In this document: in pieces, positions 1 to 7,222 of the stretch
Layout: every line of letters begins with the position of its first letter
How positions within the stretch are numbered: the stretch's first letter is position 1
Notes under the pieces: model-generated
Databases searched by the model: none
Told to the model about the DNA's origin: nothing
What the model saw: only the letters and a program-made list of their open reading frames with translations
Position numbers and translations under genes: made by a program
From: Microvirga soli
GTDB lineage: Bacteria; Pseudomonadota; Alphaproteobacteria; Rhizobiales; Beijerinckiaceae
Reading direction: 5' to 3'
Length of the DNA: 64,000 nucleotides
NCBI RefSeq assembly: GCF_016734765.1
Contig: NZ_JAERQE010000020.1
Coordinates: forward strand, 1-64,000

Positions 1-84
1 GTCGGCGCCGAGCAGAAGTGGCTCTCCACCACCGGCTTCCTCGACAAAATCGACGAAAACCTCAAAAAAGCTATGGCGGCCTAA
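1..84 (+). CDS. C-terminal tail of an unidentified protein (5' end outside window)
   Basis: The frame is open from the first base and stops at TAA 82-84, giving 27 residues ending in KIDENLKKAMAA. The tail is helical and charged and matches no family I can name. Most of the gene lies upstream of the window. A small palindrome follows it, then the TauE-like gene on the same strand. Confidence 0.45.
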   Translation, partial: VGAEQKWLSTTGFLDKIDENLKKAMAA

Positions 85-95
85 GAAACAAAATT

Positions 96-119
96 CCTCT
101 CCCCACCTGTGGAGAGAGG
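96..119. repeat. short palindromic intergenic element
   Basis: CCTCTCCCCAC and GTGGAGAGAGG form an imperfect inverted repeat just after the stop at 84. The sequence style (CCTCTCC/GGAGAGG) matches the larger repeat at 60470-60594, so it is probably a minimal copy of the same dispersed family. It could also act as a weak transcription stop. Confidence 0.4.
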
Positions 120-206
120 CGTATGTGCGGCGCGTCGGTTCAGACAACCGGCCGTTCATTCAAGGGGGCGGAGGGCTGCCTCTCATCCTCGATAAGGCAG
201 CTTCTC

Positions 207-1058
207 GTGTTTGGCATCCCTCTTTTCGACTTGGCATGGCTCGTGGTGGCGCTTCTCGCAGCGGGTGCCATCACCGGCCTGCTGGCAGGCGTGTTCGGCG
301 TCGGCGGCGGTGCTGTAGCCGTACCGATCCTCTACGAACTGTTCCGCATCCTGGAGGTGCCGGAAGAGGTGCGCATGCCGCTCTGCGTCGGCACATCGCT
401 GGCCATCATCATCCCGACCTCCATCCGCTCCTTCAACACACACCGGGCCAAGGGCGCAGTCGACATGACGATCCTGCGCGTCTGGGCCGTGCCCGTGGTG
501 ATCGGCGTCGCCATCGGCAGCGTCATCGCCCGCTATGCTCCCGCTGACCTGTTCAAGGCCGTCTTCGTCGTGGTGGCCGGCATCTCGGCCATCCGCCTGC
601 TCTTCGGCAAGGACACCTGGCGCTTCGGCCTCGACATGCCGGCAAAGCCCATCATGATCGCCTATGGCTGGCTGATCGGCATTCTCTCGGCCCTGATGGG
701 CATCGGTGGCGGGCAGCTCTCCAACCTGTTCATGACCTTCTACAACCGGCCGATCCATCAGGCGGTGGCGACCTCGTCCGGGCTCGGCATCCTCATCTCG
801 ATCCCCGGCGCCATCGGCTACATCTATGCCGGGTGGCCGCACATGGCCGACTATCCCGACGTGGTGGCCTTCCAGCTGCCGCTGGCACTCGGCTATGTCT
901 CGCTTCTCGGCTTCGTGCTGTTCATCCCCACCAGCACCTGGTTGGCCCCCGTGGGCGCACGCCTCGCGCATCGCCTCTCCAAGCGCCGGCTTGAGGTGGC
1001 CTTCGGCATCTTCCTGCTGCTGGTCTGCGCCCGCTTCGCCGCAAGCCTCCTCACCTAG
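207..1058 (+). CDS. TauE/SafE-family membrane transporter (sulfite/organosulfonate exporter-like)
   Basis: Product of about 283 residues, nearly all hydrophobic helices. The family's two related half-repeats are visible: the N-terminal half carries GVFGVGGGAVAVPIL and the second half carries ALMGIGGGQLSNLF, the glycine-rich motifs of TauE/SafE (DUF81). Members move sulfite, sulfoacetate or other small anions across the inner membrane. I chose GTG at 207, preceded by AAGG, because the open frame upstream overlaps the previous gene and has no membrane-protein character. Substrate cannot be told from sequence. The IS110 element begins about 60 bases after its stop. Confidence 0.85.
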   Translation: MFGIPLFDLAWLVVALLAAGAITGLLAGVFGVGGGAVAVPILYELFRILEVPEEVRMPLCVGTSLAIIIPTSIRSFNTHRAKGAVDMTILRVWAVPVVIGVAIGSVIARYAPADLFKAVFVVVAGISAIRLLFGKDTWRFGLDMPAKPIMIAYGWLIGILSALMGIGGGQLSNLFMTFYNRPIHQAVATSSGLGILISIPGAIGYIYAGWPHMADYPDVVAFQLPLALGYVSLLGFVLFIPTSTWLAPVGARLAHRLSKRRLEVAFGIFLLLVCARFAASLLT

Positions 1059-1119
1059 GTTATGTGCCGGGCTGATGAATTCTCTACAATGCCTTCCACC
1101 CGGAATGACCGCAAATGGG

Positions 1120-1134
1120 ATGGTCCGGCCGTGC
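1120..1134 (+). repeat. left subterminal inverted repeat of the IS110/IS1111 element
   Basis: ATGGTCCGGCCGTGC, a perfect reverse complement of 2559-2573. It lies 57 bases before the transposase start. Confidence 0.8.
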
Positions 1135-1191
1135 TTCTGCCCCGCTTGTTTGTAAGCTGTGGGGCTTCGAGCCACGTAAGGAGCACGTCTC

Positions 1192-2247
1192 ATGTCACGG
1201 TCTTCTGCCTCTGCCGCTATTGCCACCCTGGGCATCGATCTGGGCAAGAATAGCTTCCACCTCGTCGGTCAGGATCAGCGCGGCGCCATCGTGCTGCGCA
1301 TCAAGCTCTCCCGGTCCCAGCTCACGCAGCGCCTGGCCAACATCCCACCGTGCCTGATCGGCATGGAGGCCTGTGCCGGGGCCCACCACATCGGTCGCCA
1401 GCTTCAGGCACTCGGCCATGACGTGCGTCTGATCCCGGCCCAGTACGTGAAGCCTTTCCTCAAGGGCCATAAGAACGACTACCGGGATGCCGAAGCCATC
1501 GCCGAGGCGGTGCAGCGGCCCACCATGTCGTTCGTAGCGATCAAGACGCCCGAGCAGATGGACCTTTTGGCTCTGCACCGGGTCCGCTCGCGTCTGGTCA
1601 GTCAGCGCACCGGCGTGACCAACCAGATCCGCGGCTTCCTTCTTGAGCGGGGCATCACCGTACGCCAAGGGCTCGTGCCGTTGCGGCAGGCCTTGCCAGG
1701 CATCCTGAGTTCGTCCTCTGACGCTCTGTCGCTGCGCATCGTTCATCTCATCGCCGATTTAGCTGAGGATTGGCGTCGGCTCGACGAGCGCATCGCCCAT
1801 GTCTCAGCCGAGATCGAGGCGCTGGCGGCTGAAGATGAGCACTGTCAGCGCCTGATGAGCGTGCCGGGCGTTGGACCGATCATCTCGTCGGCTGTCGTGG
1901 CGGCGATCGGCACCGGGGCTGGGTTCAAGCAGGGGCGGGACTTCGGGGCTTGGCTCGGGCTGGTGCCGAAGCAGGAGTCGACAGGCGACCGCACCATCCT
2001 GGGCAAGATCTCGAAGCGCGGCAACAAGTCCCTAAGGACCCTGTTCGTGCAGGCCGCGCACGTCGTGCTGGTCCGTCGACCGCACGGAGCCAGGCTCGGC
2101 CTGTGGCCCTGGATTGAGACCGCGGGACGACGGCTGCATCGCAACATGCTGGTGATTGCCCTCGCCAACAAACTCGCTCGCATTGCCTGGGCGGTGCTGG
2201 CGCGCGGCCACGCCTATCAGCCCAGGAGTGCTTCTCATGCCGTCTGA
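1192..2247 (+). CDS. IS110-family DEDD transposase/recombinase
   Basis: Product of 351 residues, normal for the family. The N-terminal RuvC-like half contains the DEDD tetrad: D16 in GIDLGK, E59 in IGMEACAG, and D96 and D99 in KNDYRDAEAI. The C-terminal half has the Transposase_20 region, with the helix-hairpin motif MSVPGVGPI near residues 220-230 and KISKRGNKSLR near 275. IS110 enzymes are RNA-guided recombinases that use a bridge RNA encoded in the element. ATG at 1192 follows AAGGAG at a good distance. No stops or frameshifts. Confidence 0.95.
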   Translation: MSRSSASAAIATLGIDLGKNSFHLVGQDQRGAIVLRIKLSRSQLTQRLANIPPCLIGMEACAGAHHIGRQLQALGHDVRLIPAQYVKPFLKGHKNDYRDAEAIAEAVQRPTMSFVAIKTPEQMDLLALHRVRSRLVSQRTGVTNQIRGFLLERGITVRQGLVPLRQALPGILSSSSDALSLRIVHLIADLAEDWRRLDERIAHVSAEIEALAAEDEHCQRLMSVPGVGPIISSAVVAAIGTGAGFKQGRDFGAWLGLVPKQESTGDRTILGKISKRGNKSLRTLFVQAAHVVLVRRPHGARLGLWPWIETAGRRLHRNMLVIALANKLARIAWAVLARGHAYQPRSASHAV

Positions 2248-2558
2248 GGCGAACTTGCTCGTGAGCCTTTCCGGAATGGGTTCGCGTGAACCATCAACCC
2301 TGAGGATTGAACAATGACATCCGTCAGATAACCAGCAGTTTCCCGCCGAGGTCTGCGAGATGACGAAGGAGATGGACGAACGGTCTGCCCGGCGCAACCA
2401 CAAGACTGGGTGCCATGATGGCCCACAGAGGTCTTTCCGCTAGTCAGCCTTGGATGCGCGCGGATACCCATGATGGCCCGGAGCTGAGGCTCCACCCTGA
2501 GGCCGAATACATTGATGCAGCTTTCACGTTCGTCAGTCCGCCAACATCATCTTGCGAC
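2248..2558 (+). ncRNA. right-end non-coding segment of IS110 element; candidate bridge RNA locus
   Basis: This stretch of about 310 bases between the transposase stop and the right inverted repeat has no convincing gene. In the IS1111 subgroup the bridge RNA is encoded at this end. The segment carries a 12-bp direct repeat, CCATGATGGCCC, at 2413-2424 and 2468-2479. Placement of the RNA is inference from the family; I did not fold it. Confidence 0.35.
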
Positions 2559-2573
2559 GCACGGCCGGACCAT
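2559..2573 (-). repeat. right subterminal inverted repeat of the IS110/IS1111 element
   Basis: GCACGGCCGGACCAT, a perfect reverse complement of 1120-1134. Confidence 0.8.
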
Positions 2574-2579
2574 ACATTT

Positions 2580-2687
2580 GGTACGTTCCGGAAGAAGACC
2601 CGATGTCGGCTCAAGAACTCAATAGCTGACCTTCTAAAGAATACCGAAAATTCTTGGGTTGACCCACAACCGACCTTCGGCAGCTAA
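2580..2687 (+). pseudogene. 3' remnant of a small gene, homologous to the small gene at 15251-15442
   Basis: In this frame the sequence reads RKKTRCRLKNSIADL and stops at 2685-2687. The small gene at 15251 ends with RKKIWRRLKDSIADL followed by a similar Asn-rich tail. The nucleotide match runs from about 2588 to 2665 against 15368-15447, with scattered substitutions. The 5' part is missing and the homology begins within 20 bases of the IS110 right end, so the element or a deletion beside it probably removed the start. Function unknown. Confidence 0.5.
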
Positions 2688-2700
2688 GAGAAGCAAGAGT

Positions 2701-3087
2701 TCAACCTGGGGGCAGTGGGCGAGGTCGGGCGCCGCTGTCGATAGCAACGAACGTAAAGACTGCTTCAGTCACCTTAATCTCTTCGTCCCCGTCACGGGAT
2801 CGGCGCCAGGCTTCAACCTGGAACTTCATGGACGTCCGTCCCGTGGAAATCAGGTCGGCGTAGACCGAGACCTCGTCCCCCACATGAACCGGGGTGTGAA
2901 AGACCATCCCGTCGACTGCGACAGTCACGCAGCGCCCTCGAGCACGCCGAGCGGCTGCATTCCCGGCAGCCAAGTCCATCTGCGCCATCAGCCAGCCGCC
3001 GAATATGTCCCCCGCCGGGTTCGTATCCGAGGGCATTGCAATCGTCCGGATCACAGCCTCGCGCGCACCGGGGATTTCAACGCTCAT
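2701..3087 (-). CDS. acyl-CoA thioesterase, hotdog fold, YciA/BACH type
   Basis: Product of 128 residues, the usual length for a single hotdog domain. The N-terminal part has MPSDTNPAGDIFGGWLMAQMD, the conserved active-site helix of YciA-like acyl-CoA hydrolases, including the N-x-x-G-D-x-F-GG-W signature, followed by VTVAVDGMVFHTPVHVGD. These enzymes hydrolyse cytosolic acyl-CoA esters. It lies 33 bases after the GntR regulator gene on the same strand and is probably the last gene of the acnA-tct operon, where it could release CoA from an accumulated intermediate. Start ATG 3087 follows AGGAAGGGAG. Confidence 0.85.
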   Translation of the reverse strand: MSVEIPGAREAVIRTIAMPSDTNPAGDIFGGWLMAQMDLAAGNAAARRARGRCVTVAVDGMVFHTPVHVGDEVSVYADLISTGRTSMKFQVEAWRRSRDGDEEIKVTEAVFTFVAIDSGARPRPLPPG

Positions 3088-3119
3088 GATGGCTCCCTTC
3101 CTAGCTCCAGCCGTCTCGC

Positions 3120-4040
3120 TCAGTGCTCCAGGATCGGCCTGATTTCCTGGAGATTTCCGATGGTGTGCTCCAGATGGCGGCGCAGGGCCTGCGAGGCCTC
3201 TTCATTCCGCTCCCGCTCCAACAGGTCGAGGATCTGGAGGTGCTCCTCGCATTGCTGGCGGTAGCGTTTGCGGTCGACCATTGAGCGATAGGAGAGCAGG
3301 CGCCGGACGCGGTTGATGCGCCGGACCGCATCTAGGAAGAACGGATTGCCGGATGCGCCGATGATCGCCTCGTGGAACCGCACGCCCCGCTCATGGAGCG
3401 CGGCGGCACTGTCCGTCTCGATGGCGCCGCCGAGCAGGCGGAGCTCTGCCTCGCGGCAGCGGGCGGCGATGTCACGATCAAGGCGGTAGGTCGGCTCCAG
3501 CAACGCGGCGGGTTCGAGCGCTAGACGTACCCTATACGTTTGCTCCAAGCTTTCCGGCGTTGTCAGCATCGGCGAGAACGACCAGCCGTAGCCAGGGCGA
3601 CGTTCGGCCCAGCCCTCCTGGGCGATACGGCCCAACACCGCATTTAACTGTGCCTTGCTGATCCCGTAGGATTCCTTGAGGTACGCCTCGGAGGCCGGTT
3701 CAGGCAGGCGGCCTTGGAGGTAGTCTTCCGCAATCCTGAAGTAGACCTCGGAAGCATCATCCTTGGTGGATAGGCCAAGGGTCTCGGGAGACACGTCCTT
3801 CACGTCCGACACGAAGTAGCCGCGGTTGCGCTGATGCGTCAGGACGCCCTTAGCGGCGAGCAGTTGCAACGCCTGACCGACCGGAAAGCGCGAGACGCTG
3901 AACCGCTCGGCTAGTTCCTGTGCAGTGAGGTGCGTTCCTGTGGCTAACGCGCCACTTCGGATATGCTCCAAGATCTGTGCGGCGAGACCTTCGGTCAACT
4001 CGCGTTTTCCGTTGACCGTGCGCTCCCCGGCTGAACTCAT
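3120..4040 (-). CDS. GntR-family transcriptional regulator (FadR/FCD type)
   Basis: Product of about 306 residues. A winged-helix GntR domain fills residues 10-80 (LTAQELAERFSVSRFPVGQAL is the recognition helix region). A second winged-helix-like stretch covers about 95-160, and a C-terminal helical FCD ligand-binding domain carries the metal/ligand-type histidines (RFHEAIIGASGN, then EEHLQILDLL). I take ATG 4040, which has GAGGG seven bases upstream. TTG 4067, with AGGTGGAG upstream, is an alternative start. The gene lies inside the acnA-tct operon and is the obvious candidate regulator of it, probably sensing a tri- or dicarboxylate. Confidence 0.85.
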   Translation of the reverse strand: MSSAGERTVNGKRELTEGLAAQILEHIRSGALATGTHLTAQELAERFSVSRFPVGQALQLLAAKGVLTHQRNRGYFVSDVKDVSPETLGLSTKDDASEVYFRIAEDYLQGRLPEPASEAYLKESYGISKAQLNAVLGRIAQEGWAERRPGYGWSFSPMLTTPESLEQTYRVRLALEPAALLEPTYRLDRDIAARCREAELRLLGGAIETDSAAALHERGVRFHEAIIGASGNPFFLDAVRRINRVRRLLSYRSMVDRKRYRQQCEEHLQILDLLERERNEEASQALRRHLEHTIGNLQEIRPILEH

Positions 4041-4152
4041 GAACATACCCTCGCATTCGACCTTCAAGATGGCTCCACCTTCTCCTTAACCGATTTGTCG
4101 AGATCCCGGTACTCCGGGACGCGAGGCCGAGAGAGCCTCGCCCCTCACGCTG

Positions 4153-5651
4153 TCAGTCCTCGGCTGCTCGGAACCGGCTCAGCCCCTTCATGACAAACGG
4201 TGCCAGAAGCGCCATCGCAGACAGGGACAGCAACGTGGCCGAGCCTGGGTTCTCGAGGAAGACCATCGGGTCGCCCAAAGTCATCTGCATGGCCCTCCGG
4301 AGCTGAGCCTCGGCCATGGGTCCCAAGATGAGGCCGACCACCATGGGAGCAACCGGATAGTCCCAGCGGCGTATCAGCAAGCCCAGGAAGCCGAACACGA
4401 ACAGCATCCCGACCTCGACCACAGAAGGCTTGGCTGCAACCGTGCCCATGGCAGCGAACACGAGGATGCCCGCATAGAGCCACGGTTGCGGGATTGCTAA
4501 CAACCGAACCCACAGCCCAACTAAAGGCAGGTTGAGGACGAGGGGCATGGCATTGGCGATGAAGAGGCTGGCCACCAATCCCCAGACCAGGGCCGGGTTC
4601 TCAGTGAACAGGAGGGGACCCGGGTTAAGCCCGTACTGCTGGAACCCGGCCAACATGATGGCCGCCGTAGCTGAAGTCGGGAGACCGAGGGTGAGCAGCG
4701 GGACGAGCGTTCCCGCCGCAGAGGCGTTGTTGGCGGCTTCGGGACCGGCGACACCCTCGATGGCTCCATGGCCGAACTCCTCCGGATGCTTCGAAAGCTT
4801 CTTCTCGGTTACGTAGGACAGGAAGGTGGGCACCTCGGCGCCACCGGCCGGCAGCGTCCCAATGGGGAAACCGAATGCCGCTCCCCGCAGCCACGGTTTC
4901 CATGACCGCCGCCAATCCTCCCGGGCCATCCAGAGCGAGCTCTTAATGGGCACGATCTCCTCGGGATTGCTCTTGAAGCGTGACGCCACGTACAGGGCCT
5001 CACCCACAGCGAAGAGGCCGACGGCAAGCGTCGTGACTTCGATGCCATCGAAGAGCTCGGGAATCCCGAAGGCCATACGGGCCTGTCCGGTGAGCTTGTC
5101 GATCCCGACGAGGCCCAGCATCAGTCTGATCGTCAGGCTCGTCAGCCCACGCAAGGGCGAGTCGCCGAAGGTGGCAGACACCGTCACGAAGGCGAGCACC
5201 ATGGGAGCGAAGTAGTCCCAAGGGCCGAAGTTGACGGCCAATTCCACCAGCCACGGCGCCAGGAACGCAAGACCGATGGTTGCGATCGTGCCCGCAACGA
5301 AGGAGCCGATGGCGGAGGTTGCCAAGGCGGACCGCCGCGGCCCGCCTTGGCCATCTTATTGCCCTCGATGGCGGTTGCCACCGAAGCGCTCTCGCCGGGC
5401 GCGTTGATCAGGATCGCGGTCGTCGACCCTCCGTACATGCCGCCGTAGTAGATGCCTGCGAACATGATGAGCGAGCCGGTGGGATCGAGCTTGAAGGTGA
5501 CGGGCAGGAGCAGCGCCACCGTCAGGGCCGGACCGATGCCGGGCAGCACGCCAACGGCGGTGCCAAGAAGAACGCCGACAGCCGCAAACAGCAGCTTCGA
5601 GGGCTCAAGGGCAACCAGGAAACCCTGGCCGAGGAAGACAAACGAGTCCAT
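4153..5651 (-). pseudogene. tctA: tripartite tricarboxylate transporter large permease TctA, frameshifted
   Basis: Two adjacent minus-strand frames together make one TctA of about 500 residues. The first (from ATG 5651) gives the conserved N-terminus ([21 protein letters not shown], then [18 protein letters not shown]) and reaches [10 protein letters not shown]. The rest, starting [20 protein letters not shown], continues in another frame to the stop at 4153. The break lies near 5325-5332, where one base appears to be missing from the expected GGTCCGGCCTTGGCA. Both halves are otherwise well conserved, so the lesion is recent or a sequence error. TctA is the channel subunit moving citrate-like substrates delivered by TctC. 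Confidence 0.85.
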
Positions 5652-5662
5652 GGCAGGCTCCT

Positions 5663-6135
5663 TCAGAACAGGTGCTCAAGTGGCCCCGCCGGCAGGGACA
5701 GCGTCAGGAGCTTGCTGAACAGCAAATGGATTGCGACACCGAGGACGAACCCAATGGTGGCATCGACCAGCAGCGCGCGCCGACCGAACGATCGTGAGGT
5801 GACGGCGAAGAGGGTGGTCGTTGCGAGAATGAAACCGGCACCGAACGCGATGCAGAGCAGCAGGGCCACCAGGCCGAGTGCGATCCAACCGATCGCGACC
5901 CATCGGCGTGCTCCGGGACGGGCAGCCCATCCCTGAATGCCACCACAATGTGCCCCAGACCGAGGGTGGCAAGTGCCACCGCGACCACCTACGGCATCGC
6001 CGCAGGCCCGATCCCGTAGGTGGCCGATAAGGTCTGGGCAGCCGCGTCCTGCCAATCCAGCGCGGCGAATACGAACAGTGCGAGACCGACCACCAGCGCG
6101 CGCTTGTCCGCGCGCCGCTTTGCAAGCAGCGACAT
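5663..6135 (-). pseudogene. tctB: tripartite tricarboxylate transporter small subunit TctB, nonsense plus frameshift
   Basis: From ATG 6135 the frame reads a TctB-like N-terminus (ALVVGLALFVFAALDWQDAA, then ATYGIGPAAMP). It then meets TAG at 5991-5989, where the family normally has tyrosine or another residue. The same frame continues with VVAVALATLGLGHIVVAF. Near 5895-5925 the coding signal moves to another frame, ending WIALGLVALLLCIAFGAGF through to the stop at 5663. So there are two lesions. TctB is the small four-helix membrane subunit of the transporter. The stop lies 11 bases before the tctA start. Confidence 0.8.
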
Positions 6136-6203
6136 TGCAAGATCATCCTGTGACGTTGAAGCCGGAAAAGGGGAGCCCGCATGGGCTCCCCAGGTGTCAA
6201 TTG

Positions 6204-7169
6204 TCAGGACTTCACGAGACCGACCGACTTGAGCACATCGCCGACGCGAACCTGCTCCTCCTTAAGAAAGGCGGTGAAGGGTTCCCCAGCGAGATAGAAG
6301 TCTTCCCAGCCGCGCTGCTTGAGGATCTCGGCCCATTCCTTCGACTTGACCACCTTCTCGACGGTGTCGGTCAGGGACTTCTTCTGCTCGGCCGTGATGC
6401 CCGGGCCGGCCACGATGGCGCGCCAGTTCACCACCTCGACGTCCAAGCCCTGCTCCTTGAGGGTGGGGACATCGGCGTTGGCGAGGCGCTTGCCGGACGA
6501 GATCGCCAGCGCCCGCAGCTTGCCCGCCTTGATCTGGCTTTCGAACTCGCCGTAGCCGGAGATGCCAGCCGTCACGCGCCCGCCGAGCATGGCCGCGAGT
6601 GCCTCGCCGCCCCCGGAGAAAGCAATGTAGTTGACCTTCGACGGATCGGAACCTGCCGCCTTGGCGAACAGGGCTGCCAGGATGTGGTCCGCCCCGCCTG
6701 CGGAGCCGCCGGCCCAGGTGACTTTCGCCGGATCAGCCTTCACGGCATCGGCCAGTTCCCTGACTGATTTGATCGGCGAGTTGGCCGGCACCACGATCAC
6801 GAGCGGATCGCCGGTCAGGCGTGCGATCGGAGTGACTTGATCGAGGGTGACCGGAGACTTGTTGGTGAGGATCGCGCCAACCATGGTGATGCCGTTGACC
6901 ATGAGCTGGCTCGGATCGCCCTTTGCCTGGTTGACGAACTGGGCCAGGCCCACGGTGCCGCCGGCACCAGTGACGTTGACCACCTGCACGCTCTTGGCGA
7001 GGCCCGTCTGCGTCAGCACCTGCTGGATCGAGCGAGCGGCCGAGTCCCAGCCGCCGCCGGGTCCGGCCGGTGCGATGATCTTGAGTTCCTGCTGCGCGAA
7101 GGCCGATGATGCGACGAGGGTCATGGTGGCAAAAGCGACGCCGCGGATTGTCTTGGTCAAGTGGCTCAC
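6204..7169 (-). CDS. tctC: tripartite tricarboxylate transporter substrate-binding protein TctC
   Basis: About 321 residues, full length for the Bug/TctC family. An N-terminal signal peptide ends at SSAFAQQ. The mature start LKIIAPAGPGGGWDSAAR is the family signature, followed by GAGGTVGLAQFVN and WAGGSAGGADHILAA. The GTG at 7169 is chosen because GGGAGGAA stands just upstream; the longer frame is not needed. Periplasmic binding protein for tri- or dicarboxylates. It is intact although its membrane partners tctA and tctB are both broken, and it sits 53 bases after acnA. Confidence 0.92.
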   Translation of the reverse strand: MSHLTKTIRGVAFATMTLVASSAFAQQELKIIAPAGPGGGWDSAARSIQQVLTQTGLAKSVQVVNVTGAGGTVGLAQFVNQAKGDPSQLMVNGITMVGAILTNKSPVTLDQVTPIARLTGDPLVIVVPANSPIKSVRELADAVKADPAKVTWAGGSAGGADHILAALFAKAAGSDPSKVNYIAFSGGGEALAAMLGGRVTAGISGYGEFESQIKAGKLRALAISSGKRLANADVPTLKEQGLDVEVVNWRAIVAGPGITAEQKKSLTDTVEKVVKSKEWAEILKQRGWEDFYLAGEPFTAFLKEEQVRVGDVLKSVGLVKS

Positions 7170-7222
7170 GAGTTCCTCCCTTGGGTTGCGTGAGATGATG
7201 AACACGAAGCGGACGTTGCCGC

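Larger units (their letters stand above)
1120..2573 (+). mobile_element. IS110-family insertion sequence, IS1111 type
   Basis: A complete transposase gene sits between perfect 15-bp inverted repeats, ATGGTCCGGCCGTGC at 1120-1134 and its reverse complement at 2559-2573. The long non-coding stretch lies downstream of the transposase. Subterminal repeats and a long right-end non-coding segment are hallmarks of the IS1111 subgroup. True ends probably lie a few bases outside the repeats. A sequence resembling the outer flank (CATTTG) continues beyond both repeats. The gene is undamaged, so the element may be active. Confidence 0.85.

Noticed and set aside
183-1247. Open frame of 354 codons antisense to the TauE-like gene
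   Set aside because: No domain, extreme His/Asp/Gly composition, and it overlaps a clear membrane protein.
4153-6135. Idea that the tctB TAG and the tctA break are programmed recoding
   Set aside because: No slippery heptamer or recoding context is visible, and tctB has two separate lesions; decay or sequence error is simpler.
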